Shown: positions 45,651-55,046, counted from the stretch's first letter. The stretch: DNA of 64,000 nucleotides from Mesorhizobium sp. DCY119 (GCF_003590645.1 NZ_CP031834.1:3968501-4032500), one strand, 5' to 3'. Notes: generated by a model not told the origin, from the sequence alone. Made by a program: numbers and translations.

Positions 45651-46136
45651 ATGGCCGATCGTGTTTCCGCGTCGATCGTATTGGGTGGAACGATCACCGC
45701 ATCAGACTATGCCGAGCTTTCGGAAATCATCGCAGATGAGCGTCTGTCGACCGAGTGGGACGGCCCGACCTACGCGCCGGATCACCGAGTCGTCGGCGAA
45801 CCGCTCAGTCTTTACGCCCACGAGGTCGCGTGGGGGAGCTTCGACACTTTGGAGGCGTGGTGCGTCGAAAAGAAGATACCCTTCACCAGGTGGTCAGGTG
45901 CCTATGCCGGCCAATGGGGCGCTGAACGGGTCGTGTTCACCGGCGCGGGAGCACCCACGTCCTACGCTGTCGACGAAGAGGACTATGTCGTCATCGACAG
46001 GGGCACGGTTCACCAGCTCGGCTCGATAGACGCGATCCTCGCGCATTTCGACGCTGCCGACGCCAGGATCCCGCCGCTACTCGTCGAAGGAGATCCCCAG
46101 CAATCGTCGAACGGCGCAGCCGGGGGCGGTGCATGA
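45651..46136 (+). CDS. Conserved mobile-element hypothetical protein
   Basis: A 161-aa soluble protein (ADRVSASIVLGGTITASDYA; EAWCVEKKIPFTRWSGAYAG). The start at 45651 has AGGAGG upstream; the much longer in-frame ORF beginning at 45411 lies inside the previous gene and is rejected. Composition is Trp/Tyr-rich in the middle. Function unknown; its stop overlaps the next small gene (ATGA). Confidence 0.72.
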   Translation: MADRVSASIVLGGTITASDYAELSEIIADERLSTEWDGPTYAPDHRVVGEPLSLYAHEVAWGSFDTLEAWCVEKKIPFTRWSGAYAGQWGAERVVFTGAGAPTSYAVDEEDYVVIDRGTVHQLGSIDAILAHFDAADARIPPLLVEGDPQQSSNGAAGGGA

Positions 46137-46330
46137 TGTATCTCCACTATCTCTACCTCCACGTCCATGTCTGGGACAGCAATCGGACCGTCATCCGCGC
46201 GGCCTGGCGCAAAATGGCGTGCCATGATCGCCGCGATCCGGCGAAGCGCGACGCTCGCAAACGCTTCTACCGCGAGATGCTCCGCCATCACGCCAACGAC
46301 CAGAACCTGGTCTCGGAATTCCGGCTGTAA
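46133..46330 (+). CDS. Small basic hypothetical protein
   Basis: A 65-aa His/Arg-rich protein (YLHYLYLHVHVWDSNRTVIR; ARKRFYREMLRHHANDQNLV). It is translationally coupled to the previous gene by ATGA overlap. Basic charge suggests nucleic-acid binding, but there is no recognised domain. Confidence 0.6.
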   Translation: MMYLHYLYLHVHVWDSNRTVIRAAWRKMACHDRRDPAKRDARKRFYREMLRHHANDQNLVSEFRL

Positions 46331-46356
46331 CGCCGATCTACCTTTTCCCCAACCCA

Positions 46357-46381
46357 CGCCCGGTCATCGCGCCGGGCTTTT
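46357..46381 (+). terminator. Rho-independent terminator
   Basis: CGCCCGG-TCATCGCG-CCGGGC followed by TTTTCCTTTT, 27 nt after a stop and 19 nt before the next ATG. Layout matches the hairpin at 44200. Confidence 0.65.
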
Positions 46382-46399
46382 CCTTTTCAGGAAGCTCCC

Positions 46400-46816
46400 A
46401 TGGCCGATTACTTCACCCACTTCTCGTGCCTCTTCGACGTCGGCACGGCCGCGAACGCGACGCGCGCGATCGACATCTACGAGACGGCCGTTCTCGACGG
46501 TGACCCCGATCATCCCCTGTCCGATGGTTTCTCGGCGTCGATCGACGACGAGGCCGGCGGCACCACGCTGTGGATCTCCGACGACGCCTCCGGCGATCCC
46601 GAATGCGTCATCGCCTTCGTGCTGCTCTGTGCCGAAGCCTTCGACCTCAAGGGGCTTTGGGGATTCGAATATGCCAATACCTGCTCGCGCCCACGCCTCG
46701 ACGCCTATGGCGGCGGTGCGCACGCCATCGATCTGGGCGCCCGCAAATCCATCGGCTGGGTCAGCTCCTACGAATGGCTGACCACTGTGCTTGCCGGAGG
46801 TGATCCCGATGCCTGA
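46400..46816 (+). CDS. Conserved mobile-element hypothetical protein
   Basis: A 138-aa acidic protein (DYFTHFSCLFDVGTAANATR; ATRAIDIYETAVLDGD). CAGGAAG precedes the ATG. Similar small proteins occur beside phage- and ICE-borne genes of unknown function; I assign none. It overlaps the next gene by 8 nt. Confidence 0.72.
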   Translation: MADYFTHFSCLFDVGTAANATRAIDIYETAVLDGDPDHPLSDGFSASIDDEAGGTTLWISDDASGDPECVIAFVLLCAEAFDLKGLWGFEYANTCSRPRLDAYGGGAHAIDLGARKSIGWVSSYEWLTTVLAGGDPDA

Positions 46817-47453
46817 GATCATCGAAACCACGGTCTATCGCCTCGACGAACTGCCCGAGGCAGCACGAGGCAAGGCACGCGCCTGGTATCGCGAGGGCGC
46901 CTTCGACCACGACTGGTACGAATTCGTCTATGACGACTTCGAACGCATCTGCGCCATCCTCGGCGTCGAGCTCAGCACCACTCGCGTTCCGCTCTATGGT
47001 GGCGGCACTCGCCAGAAACCCTGCATCTGGTTCTCGGGCTTCTGGAGCCAGGGCGACGGCGCCTGCTTCGAGGGCCGCTACCGACACGCCAAGAGAGCGC
47101 CACGCCACATCCGCGACCACGCGCCCGAGGATGGCGAGTTGCACAGAATTGCCGACGCGCTGCAGGCGATCCAGCGCCGCAACTTCTACCAGCTTCATGC
47201 CGGCATCTCCCATCGCGACCGCTACTACCACGAATACACCATGGCGATCGCCGTCGACCGCGACAGTCCGACCTGGCAGGACATGACCGTCGATGCGGAG
47301 GAAGCCGTCACGGAGGCGCTGCGCGATCTCGCTCGCTGGCTCTATCGCCAGCTCGAGCGTGAATACGAATATCTGACTTCCGACGCGGTGGTCGACGAGG
47401 CGATCCTCGCCAACCAATACACTTTCACCGCGAGCGGCCGCCGTTTCGGCTAG
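46809..47453 (+). CDS. Phage/ICE-type conserved hypothetical protein
   Basis: A 214-aa protein with ETTVYRLDELPEAARGKARA and the distinctive WFSGFWSQGDGACFEGRY, a sequence type I know from conserved phage and plasmid proteins of unknown function. The start at 46809 lies behind GGAGGTGATCCCG; an in-frame ATG at 46791 is inside the previous gene. Probably cytoplasmic; no catalytic motif evident. Confidence 0.8.
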   Translation: MPEIIETTVYRLDELPEAARGKARAWYREGAFDHDWYEFVYDDFERICAILGVELSTTRVPLYGGGTRQKPCIWFSGFWSQGDGACFEGRYRHAKRAPRHIRDHAPEDGELHRIADALQAIQRRNFYQLHAGISHRDRYYHEYTMAIAVDRDSPTWQDMTVDAEEAVTEALRDLARWLYRQLEREYEYLTSDAVVDEAILANQYTFTASGRRFG

Positions 47454-47655
47454 GTGCCGCCACGCCCGCATGGTTGGTGCCAGCGTCTTCCCCCGGGCCA
47501 TGCCCGTCTCCCCGATCCGTTGCGCCCGCAGGTCTGGACGCGGCGGCCCCGCTGTCAACGGGCAAGCCGTTCCCCCATCGCCGGCAATGGGTGACAGCGG
47601 GGCCTCGGCCGCATCCGACCACGCGCGCCATCGCAACGGATCGGAGTCGATGGCC

Positions 47656-47964
47656 ATGTGCAGGGTTCTCAACAAGCATCACGCGGGCGTGCCGGCGGGC
47701 GCCGTCTATATCGGCCGCGGCTCGAAATGGGGCAATCCGTTCCGGATCGGCCCCGATGGCGACCGCGCCACCGTCATCGCGAAATACGAGCGCTGGCTCG
47801 CCGATCAGCACGATCTGCTGCGGGCGCTCGACGAGTTGCGCGGACGCGATCTCGTCTGCTTTTGCGCGCCGCTGCCATGCCACGGCGACCTGCTGCGCCG
47901 GCTCGCCAATGCGACGCGCGACGAACGCATCGCGTGGTGGCGCGCGGTGAAGGCCGCGGCGTGA
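47656..47964 (+). CDS. DUF4326 domain protein
   Basis: A 102-aa protein matching DUF4326: CRVLNKHHAGVPAGAVYIGR, GSKWGNPFRIG, then DLVCFCAPLPCHGD with conserved cysteines. The family is phage- and plasmid-borne and of unknown function. An ATG two codons upstream (47650) is possible; GGAG spacing favours 47656. The long upstream in-frame ORF to 47470 has no family match. The leader of the strawberry-notch gene starts directly after its stop. Confidence 0.82.
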   Translation: MCRVLNKHHAGVPAGAVYIGRGSKWGNPFRIGPDGDRATVIAKYERWLADQHDLLRALDELRGRDLVCFCAPLPCHGDLLRRLANATRDERIAWWRAVKAAA

Positions 47965-47965
47965 C

Positions 47966-48047
47966 GAGAGGGAGAGGCAGGCCGGGACGGGTTTGAGCCG
48001 GCGCGGTCCAGAGAGAGCGCCGCGCGGCTCGATCCTCTCCCGCTCTC
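47966..48047 (+). ncRNA. Structured leader upstream of the strawberry-notch gene
   Basis: An outer stem GAGAG-GGAGAGG (47966-47977) pairs with CCTCTCC-CG-CTCTC (48034-48047), and an inner stem GAGCCGGCGCGG/CCGCGCGGCTC (47995-48006/48020-48030) closes a loop containing AGAGAGAG. GACGGGTTTGAG (47986-47997) is identical to the same element in leader A2. The outer hairpin differs from A1/A2, so this may be a variant of the same family. It ends 13 nt before the ATG. Confidence 0.5.
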
Positions 48048-48060
48048 CGAGGTTCCTGCC

Positions 48061-51000
48061 ATGACCATGATCTCGCCCGCTGCGGCGGCACCCGCCGCCG
48101 CACTGCTCCCGCTCGCCGAAACCGATGCCGCCAGCGCCATCTTCGCCGGTGCCGGCCTGTTGCTGCCCCATCTCGAACGCGGCGAACGCATCGATGCGCC
48201 GAAGTTGCGCGCCGCGATGGAAGATGCCTTCGGCGCTTCCGATGCCACCGGCGCCTGGGACTGGAAGCAGGCCTATGAGGCCTGCGAGGCCGCCACGGTC
48301 CTCTTCCTCCGGAAATACGGAAAGGCGCTCTTCCGCAAAGCCGCCTCGGCGGATGCACGGCTTTCCGCCGTCTCGAAGATCGCCGGGCTCCTGCCGACGC
48401 ATACGCGCCGCTCCGAAGAGGCGCAGACCTTCCAGCAGTTCTCGACACCGATCCCACTCGGCCTCGTCGCCGCGACAGCCGCCGCCATCACGCCGGCCGA
48501 CCGCGTGCTCGAGCCCTCCGGCGGCACCGGGCTGCTCGCCATCCTCGCCGAGATCGCCGGCGGCTCGCTCGTCCTCAACGAGCTCGCCGAGACGCGAGCA
48601 GCGCTCCTTTCCTCCCTCTTTCCGGCCATCCCCGTCACCCGCTTCGACGCGGCCCAGATCGACGACCATCTCGATGCCGGCGCCGTGCCCAGCGTCGTGC
48701 TGATGAACCCGCCATTCTCGGTCATGGCCAATGTCGAGGGCCGCGTCGCCGATGCAGCCTGGCGTCACATCGCCTCGGCGCTGGCGCGCCTGGCGCCCGG
48801 CGGCCGGCTGGTGACCATCACCGGCGCTAACTTTGCCCCGGACAGTCCGGCCTGGACCGCCGCCTTCACCCGCCTGCAGGAGCGCGGCCGCGTGGTCTTT
48901 TCCGCCGCCATCGATGGCGCCGTCTATGCCAAGCATGGCACGACCTTTTCGACACGCCTCACCGTCTTCGACCGGATGCCGGCGGACGATCCCGCCGTCT
49001 TCCCGGCGGCTCTCGGCGTCGCGCCGGACGCTGCGACACTGCTCGACTGGGTCGGCGCGCTCGTACCGGCACGGCTGCCGGTCACCATACCCGCAGCAGC
49101 GATCCCCACCTCCTCTTCGGCCGCACCGCGCACCGCGCGGGGTTATCTTGCCCGCGCAGCGGGGACGACACCGCGCGCCGCGATCGTGGATCCCGAAGCC
49201 GTCGAGCTCGCCTATGAGGCAGTCGGCTGGCATCCCGCCGAAGGCGGCCGCATCAGCGATGCGATCTATGAGGATTACGGACTTCAGGCGATCCGTATTT
49301 CCGGCTCTCAGGCGCACCCGACGCAACTCGTGCAATCGGCCGCGATGGCCTCGGTCGCGCCGCCCAAGCCCAGCTATCGGCCTCGCCTTCCCATGAATGT
49401 TCTCGGCCTGCTCTCGGACGCGCAGCTCGAAACCGTCATCTATGCCGGCGAGGCCCATGCCGAATATCTCGCCGGCGCCTGGACCGTTGACGACACCTTC
49501 GATGTGGTGAGTGCCGCAGCCGATGACGCCGCAAGCGCCGTTCGCTTCCGCCAAGGCTTTTTCATCGGCGACGGCACCGGCGTCGGCAAGGGCCGGGAAT
49601 CCGCTTCCATCATTCTCGACAACTGGATGCTGGGTCGCCGCAAGGCGGTCTGGATTTCGAAGTCCGACAAGCTGATCGAGGACGCGCAGCGCGACTGGTC
49701 GGCACTTGGCATGGAGCGGTTACTGGTCACGCCGCTGTCGCGCTTCCCGCAGGGCAAGCCGGTCGTGCTGCCCGAAGGCATCCTGTTCACCACCTATGCC
49801 ACGCTGCGCTCCGATGATCGCGGCGAGAAGGTTTCGCGGGTCAAGCAGATCGTCGAATGGTTGGGTCCGGATTTCGACGGAGTGATCATTTTCGACGAGG
49901 CCCATGCCATGCAGAATGCCGTCGGCGGCAAGGGTGAACGGGGCGATGCCGCCCCCTCGCAGCAGGGCCGCGCGGGCCTGGGGCTCCAGCATGCCCTGCC
50001 GAATGCCCGTATTGTCTATGTCTCCGCCACGGGCGCCACCACGGTTCACAATCTCGCCTATGCCCAGCGGCTCGGCCTCTGGGGCGGCGAGCACTTTCCA
50101 TTTTCGACGCGGGCCGAGTTCGTCGAGGCGATCGAGGCCGGCGGCGTTGCAGCCATGGAAGTGCTGGCCCGCGATCTGCGGGCGCTCGGCCTCTATACCG
50201 CCCGTTCGCTATCGTTCACGGGCGTCGAATACGAGCTGCTCGAGCACGAGCTGACCCCCGAGCAGGTCCGCATCTATGATGCCTATGCTGGCGCGTTCGG
50301 CATCATCCACAACAATCTCGATGCGGCGATGCAGGCCGCCAACATCACCGGCAGCACCGGCACGCTCAATGCTCAGGCCAAGTCCGCGGCCCGCAGCGCC
50401 TTCGAGTCGGCCAAGCAACGCTTCTTCGGCCATCTCCTGACGTCGATGAAGACGCCGACGCTGATCCGCTCGATCACCCGCGATCTCGAGGACGGCCATG
50501 CCGCCGTCATCCAGATCGTCTCGACCGGCGAGGCGCTGATGGAACGCCGGCTCTCCGAACTGCCGACCGAGGAATGGAACGACGTTCGCGTCGACATCAC
50601 GCCGCGCGAATACGTCCTCGACTATCTCGCCCATTCCTTCCCGGTGCAGCTCTACGAGCCGTTCACGGATTCGGAGGGCAATCTGTCGTCGCGGCCTGTC
50701 TATCGCGATGGCCAGCCGGTCGAGAGCCGCGAGGCCGTCGCACGGCGCGACGAGCTGATCGCGAGGCTCGCCAGCCTGCCGCCCGTTCCCGGCGCGCTCG
50801 ACCAGATCGTTCAGCATTTTGGCACCGACATCGTGGCCGAGGTCACCGGACGCTCCCGCCGCATCGTGCGCAAAAGCGACCGTCTGATCGTCGAGAACCG
50901 CGCCGGCTCGGCCAATCTCGCCGAGACGCAGGCCTTCATGGATGACCAGAAGCGCATTCTGGTTTTCAGTGACGCCGGAGGCACGGGTCGCAGCTATCAT

Positions 51001-52389
51001 GCCGAGCTCTCGGCCCGGAACACGCGGCTGCGCGTCCACTATCTGCTGGAGGCGGGCTGGAAGGCCGACACCGCAATCCAGGGCCTTGGCCGCACCCATC
51101 GCACCAACCAGGCGCAGCCGCCGCTGTTCCGGCCCATCTCGACCAATGTGAAAGCTGAGAAGCGCTTCCTGTCCACGATCGCCCGACGTCTCGACACGCT
51201 GGGCGCCATCACGCGCGGCCAGCGCCAGACCGGTGGCCAGGGCTTGTTCCGCCCCGAGGACAATCTCGAAAGTCACTATGCCCGCGACGCGCTGCGCCAG
51301 CTCTATCTGCTGATCGTGCGCGGCAAGGTCGAGGGCTGCACCCTCGAGCGCTTCGAGGCGGCGACGGGCCTCAAGCTGATGGATGCCAACGGCATCAAGG
51401 ATGAACTGCCGCCGATCACCACATTCTTGAACCGCCTCCTCGCTCTGACCATCGAGCTGCAGGGCGTCCTGTTCGGCGCCTTCGAGCAATTGCTCGCCGC
51501 GCGTATCGAGGGCGCCATCGCCTCCGGCACATATGACGCAGGGCTCGAGACGCTCCGCGCCGAGAGCTTCGTCGTTACCGACCGGCAGATCATCTACACC
51601 CACCCGCGCACCGGCGCCGAAACCCGGCTGCTGACCATCACCGAGCGCCGGCGCAACCGGCCGGTCACACTCGATGCGGCCTTCGATCATCTCCATGATC
51701 GGCGCGCCGTGCTGCTCATCAACCAGCAGTCGGGACGCGCGGCGGTGCAGATCCCGACCACCAGTGTCATGCTGGACGATGGCGAAATCGAACGCCGAGT
51801 CAGGCTGATCCGGCCGATGGAAAGCCAGAACATGCCGCTCAAGGCCATGGGCGAAACCCGGTGGGTCGAGGCCGACCGGGAAGCCTTTGCCCGAGCCTGG
51901 ACGGCGGAACTTGCCGAGGTGCCGGAGTTCACCGACGCGGTGCTGCATATGGTCACTGGCCTGTTGTTGCCGATCTGGCGGCGGCTGCCGACCGAGTCGA
52001 CGCGCGTCTATCGGCTCCAGACCGACGCGGGCGAGCGCATCATCGGCCGCCGCGTTTCGCCCGCCTGGGCCGCCAACGCCACGACGACGGGCGTCCCATC
52101 GCTGTCGCCGGAGCAGGCTTTCGCGGCGTTGTTGGAAGGCCGGACGATCCTCGATCTCAGCGATGGCCTTCAGCTTCGCCGCTGCCGAGTCATGGGCGCC
52201 TGGCGCATCGAACTGTCGGGATTCACCGACACGATGCGCGAGCGGCTGAGCGCCTATGGCCTCTTTCACGAGATCATTTCGTGGAAGCTCAGGATGTTCG
52301 TGCCCACCGACGGCAACGGCCTCGCCGTGCTTGAACGCGTGCTCGACCGCTTTCCGATCCAGCGCGTCAGCGAGCGGGAGGCTCCATGA
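48061..52389 (+). CDS. Strawberry-notch-family methyltransferase/helicase
   Basis: A 1442-aa protein of the ICE/plasmid strawberry-notch (SBNO) type. Residues ~130-330 are a Rossmann methyltransferase region (VLEPSGGTGLLAILAEIAGG, catalytic VLMNPPFSVM of N6-adenine enzymes). The central part is a superfamily II helicase (FFIGDGTGVGKGRESA Walker A near 507; IIFDEAHAMQNAVGG Walker B; GRTHRTNQAQPP motif VI). The C-terminal ~400 residues are family-specific. It probably protects or remodels element DNA after transfer. ATGA-coupled to the Toprim gene. Confidence 0.92.
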   Translation: MTMISPAAAAPAAALLPLAETDAASAIFAGAGLLLPHLERGERIDAPKLRAAMEDAFGASDATGAWDWKQAYEACEAATVLFLRKYGKALFRKAASADARLSAVSKIAGLLPTHTRRSEEAQTFQQFSTPIPLGLVAATAAAITPADRVLEPSGGTGLLAILAEIAGGSLVLNELAETRAALLSSLFPAIPVTRFDAAQIDDHLDAGAVPSVVLMNPPFSVMANVEGRVADAAWRHIASALARLAPGGRLVTITGANFAPDSPAWTAAFTRLQERGRVVFSAAIDGAVYAKHGTTFSTRLTVFDRMPADDPAVFPAALGVAPDAATLLDWVGALVPARLPVTIPAAAIPTSSSAAPRTARGYLARAAGTTPRAAIVDPEAVELAYEAVGWHPAEGGRISDAIYEDYGLQAIRISGSQAHPTQLVQSAAMASVAPPKPSYRPRLPMNVLGLLSDAQLETVIYAGEAHAEYLAGAWTVDDTFDVVSAAADDAASAVRFRQGFFIGDGTGVGKGRESASIILDNWMLGRRKAVWISKSDKLIEDAQRDWSALGMERLLVTPLSRFPQGKPVVLPEGILFTTYATLRSDDRGEKVSRVKQIVEWLGPDFDGVIIFDEAHAMQNAVGGKGERGDAAPSQQGRAGLGLQHALPNARIVYVSATGATTVHNLAYAQRLGLWGGEHFPFSTRAEFVEAIEAGGVAAMEVLARDLRALGLYTARSLSFTGVEYELLEHELTPEQVRIYDAYAGAFGIIHNNLDAAMQAANITGSTGTLNAQAKSAARSAFESAKQRFFGHLLTSMKTPTLIRSITRDLEDGHAAVIQIVSTGEALMERRLSELPTEEWNDVRVDITPREYVLDYLAHSFPVQLYEPFTDSEGNLSSRPVYRDGQPVESREAVARRDELIARLASLPPVPGALDQIVQHFGTDIVAEVTGRSRRIVRKSDRLIVENRAGSANLAETQAFMDDQKRILVFSDAGGTGRSYHAELSARNTRLRVHYLLEAGWKADTAIQGLGRTHRTNQAQPPLFRPISTNVKAEKRFLSTIARRLDTLGAITRGQRQTGGQGLFRPEDNLESHYARDALRQLYLLIVRGKVEGCTLERFEAATGLKLMDANGIKDELPPITTFLNRLLALTIELQGVLFGAFEQLLAARIEGAIASGTYDAGLETLRAESFVVTDRQIIYTHPRTGAETRLLTITERRRNRPVTLDAAFDHLHDRRAVLLINQQSGRAAVQIPTTSVMLDDGEIERRVRLIRPMESQNMPLKAMGETRWVEADREAFARAWTAELAEVPEFTDAVLHMVTGLLLPIWRRLPTESTRVYRLQTDAGERIIGRRVSPAWAANATTTGVPSLSPEQAFAALLEGRTILDLSDGLQLRRCRVMGAWRIELSGFTDTMRERLSAYGLFHEIISWKLRMFVPTDGNGLAVLERVLDRFPIQRVSEREAP

Positions 52390-53426
52390 TGCCAGGTCAC
52401 GATGCCGCCGATCTCGCGCATCGTCTCGGCGAGCATGCCGAGGCAGTGTGCCGCCACTACCTCTCCAACGGCCGTCGATCCGGCAACTATTGGACTGTCG
52501 GCGATGTGCGCAACGCATCGGGCCGCTCCATGTTCGTCCGGCTCAGGGACTCCCCGAAGGGGCCACCCGGCAAATGGACCGACGCCGCCACGGGCGAGCA
52601 TGGCGACCTGCTCGATGTGATCCGTGAATCTCTCGGTCTGGTCGACTTCCGCGACATCGCCGATGAAGCCCGGAGCTTTCTCGCCATGCCTCGTGCCGAG
52701 ACAGAGCCTCGACAGGAGCGAACACGCGTCCCGGCGCCGACCGGATCGACCGAAGCGTCGCGCCGACTTGTCGCCATGTCGAAGCCCATCATCGCCACGC
52801 TGGTGGAAACGTATCTGCGCGGACGCGCCATTGCTACTCTGCACGGAACCGGAGCCTTACGCTTCCATCCCCACTGCTACTATCGGCCGGACGACTATGG
52901 ACCGACCGAGACGTGGCCGGCGATGATCGCTGCCGTCACCGACCTTGACGGACGCCTGACCGGCGCGCACCGCACCTGGCTCGCACCGGACGGCAGCGGT
53001 AAGGCACCGGTCGACACGCCCAGACGGGCCATGGGTGACCTCCTCGGACACGCCGTCCGCTTCGGTGTACCCGGTAGTGTCATGGCTGCGGGCGAAGGCA
53101 TCGAAACCACGCTCTCGCTCCGATGCGCCATGCCCGACATGGCAATGGCAGCCGCTCTTTCGGCAGCCCATCTCGCCGCCATCCTGTTCCCGCCGACGCT
53201 GGAACGGCTCTATGTCATCCGCGACAACGATCCGGCCGGTGACGGTGCCCGCGACTCTCTGATTCAGCGCGCCACCGATGCCGGGATCGAGGCGATCGTG
53301 CTGTCGCCCGCGATGGAGGACTTCAACGACGATCTCCGCCATCTCGGTCTCACCGCCCTCCGCGCCACGATCGCGGATCAGCTCATGCGCAGGGACCGCT
53401 TCCGCTATCTGAAGCAGGCGGCATGA
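52386..53426 (+). CDS. Toprim-domain primase-like protein (DUF7146 type)
   Basis: A 346-aa protein. The N-terminal ~110 residues resemble the DNA-binding part of plasmid primases (YWTVGDVRNASGRSMFVRLR; GKWTDAATGEHGDLLDVI). The C-terminal part is a Toprim domain with VMAAGEGIETTLSLR (catalytic Glu) and LYVIRDNDPAGDGARDSL (DxD-like). Such proteins accompany SBNO genes on ICEs and are thought to prime complementary-strand synthesis after transfer. Confidence 0.87.
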   Translation: MMPGHDAADLAHRLGEHAEAVCRHYLSNGRRSGNYWTVGDVRNASGRSMFVRLRDSPKGPPGKWTDAATGEHGDLLDVIRESLGLVDFRDIADEARSFLAMPRAETEPRQERTRVPAPTGSTEASRRLVAMSKPIIATLVETYLRGRAIATLHGTGALRFHPHCYYRPDDYGPTETWPAMIAAVTDLDGRLTGAHRTWLAPDGSGKAPVDTPRRAMGDLLGHAVRFGVPGSVMAAGEGIETTLSLRCAMPDMAMAAALSAAHLAAILFPPTLERLYVIRDNDPAGDGARDSLIQRATDAGIEAIVLSPAMEDFNDDLRHLGLTALRATIADQLMRRDRFRYLKQAA

Positions 53427-53547
53427 GCCGGTAGGGGAAGCCCGACGCACGGACCCGTCGGTCTCGCATGGATAGGGACCCGCCGGTAAAGAGCCGCGAC
53501 CCGGCCTTCGAGAGGGCGATCGGGCCCACAAACGGTCCGGCCAGGCA

Positions 53548-53624
53548 ATGGTGGCGGCCGACTATTTTCCGGCGGCGGCTGCGCCGCCTTTCCATCGCGA
53601 GGCAAAATAGCCGGCCGCCGCCAT
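53548..53624 (+). ncRNA. Structured leader B1 upstream of the DUF2493 gene
   Basis: A 20-bp stem: 53548-53560 pairs with 53612-53624 (one wobble), then CTATTTT (53562-53568) with AAAATAG (53604-53610). Inside is GGCGGC-TGC-GCCGCC (53574-53588) and the segment TCGCGAGGC. The 312-nt gap between the Toprim and DUF2493 genes holds no gene. The same structure with paired base changes precedes the DUF736 gene (56035-56085). Confidence 0.65.
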
Positions 53625-53738
53625 CCTCCGCTGCCGCTCCGGCCCTCCGCTGCGCTGCGGGTGCCGGGCCGTCCCGCCCGTGGGCTTTCGTCGCCATGAA
53701 GGCCGCGAGGGTCGCGGTCCAGCCGACGGGAGCATCCC

Positions 53739-54671
53739 ATGAGCGAGCACGACGACACCGAACCGCACCACGCCGCATCCCCGACCGATCACGTGCTGAC
53801 CGAACTCCAGCTCTATGGCTGGCGCCCCTTTGCCGACGAGCCCGATCCGCGACCACTCCCCGATGGCGAACATGTCGCCGGAGCCGTGGCCGACATCTTC
53901 GACGCGCTCATCGCCACCCTGGCGGATACGCGCCTCGAACCCGACCTCGACGACCTGCTCTGGTCCGTCAGCAATGTCTTCCACCGCGCCGTGATGCGGA
54001 TCGAACGCCAACTGGACGACAACGAGCAAGCCCAGCGACGCCTGCAGCGGGAACAGGACGGCACCGAGATCAAGGCAGTCGAACTCGAGACCCTCACCGC
54101 CCAGGGCCAGACCATGATCGAACGGCGCGACGCCTTCGAACTGATGCGCGACCAGGCGGCTGATCACTACGAGCAGCACACCGGATCGGCCTGGCGACCA
54201 CGCACCGGATCGATGGTCAACCATCGGCACCTGACGTCGGCAATGATCGACAGCCGCGACTTCCTCGCCGCCCGCCGCAAGGCCGACACCGAGGTGATGT
54301 TGCCCGCCGGCCCGAAGATCGCTCTCACCGGCGGCCTCGACTTCAACGATCACCAACTCATCTGGGAGGTGCTCGACAAGGTCCACGCCAAGCACCCCGA
54401 CATGGTGCTGATCCACGGCAAATCGCCGAAGGGCGCCGAACTGATCGCAGCCAAATGGGCAGACAATCGCAAGGTGCCGCAGGTCGGCTTCGCCCCGAAC
54501 TGGGACAAGCACGGACGGTCAGCACCCTTCAAGCGCAACGACGCCATGCTGGACCTCCTGCCGATAGGCGTGATCGTCTTCACCGGAACCGGCATCCAGG
54601 ACAACTTCGCCGACAAGGCCAGGAAGCTCGGGATTAATGCCTACGACTTCCGCACGCGGGGTGGCGCGTGA
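53739..54671 (+). CDS. DUF2493 (SLOG-superfamily) protein
   Basis: A 310-aa protein. The N-terminal ~180 residues are helical and acidic. The C-terminal ~120 are DUF2493, a Rossmann-like SLOG domain: KIALTGGLDFNDHQLIWEVL, LIHGKSPKGAELIAAKWADN and GVIVFTGTGIQDN. SLOG domains bind nucleotide-derived ligands. Very common on ICEs of this type; function unproven. The start follows GGGAGCATCCC. Confidence 0.9.
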   Translation: MSEHDDTEPHHAASPTDHVLTELQLYGWRPFADEPDPRPLPDGEHVAGAVADIFDALIATLADTRLEPDLDDLLWSVSNVFHRAVMRIERQLDDNEQAQRRLQREQDGTEIKAVELETLTAQGQTMIERRDAFELMRDQAADHYEQHTGSAWRPRTGSMVNHRHLTSAMIDSRDFLAARRKADTEVMLPAGPKIALTGGLDFNDHQLIWEVLDKVHAKHPDMVLIHGKSPKGAELIAAKWADNRKVPQVGFAPNWDKHGRSAPFKRNDAMLDLLPIGVIVFTGTGIQDNFADKARKLGINAYDFRTRGGA

Positions 54672-54774
54672 GCGCCCCCTTCCTCGCGAACAGCGCAAAT
54701 AGCCCGTCACTTTCGCCGGGGTGCGGCACCCACGATCTGCACGTAGCGTTTCGACTTCAACCACGGAGCCGGAA

Positions 54775-55046
54775 ATGAATGTCATGAAAGTCGAAGAGAT
54801 CCCGCAATTCGTCCAGGACGTTATCGATCTCGGCATCGAGACTTGTGCGATTGGGCACCGAGGCTACTGCCTGGACGACAGCGCCTTCCTGAAGAACTGC
54901 AGTATGCGCTGCAGCCAGAACAACACCGCGTTGTGTCAAACTACGGCTACCGGGCGCATCTCAAGTTCCAGATCAACGCCTATCTCCGCTCCATCGACCG
55001 GTATCTGGACGAAGACGGCAACGACGTATGGCGCAAACCCAAATAG
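54775..55046 (+). pseudogene. Small conserved protein gene with one-base frameshift
   Basis: Begins at 54775 behind GGAG and reads KVEEIPQFVQDVIDLGIETC to SAFLK. After a missing base near 54889-54894 the expected continuation ELQYALQPEQHRVVSNYGYR, LKFQINAYLRSID and DEDGNDVWRKPK runs in the next frame to TAG-like end 55046. The corrected product would be ~90 aa. The uncorrected frame runs on with low-complexity residues. Family not recognised. Sequencing error is as likely as inactivation. Confidence 0.6.

Noticed and set aside
47425-52518. Two long minus-strand open frames (709 and 769 codons) opposite the strawberry-notch gene
   Set aside because: Composition reflects the third-position GC of the plus-strand gene; no motifs, and together they cross known gene borders.
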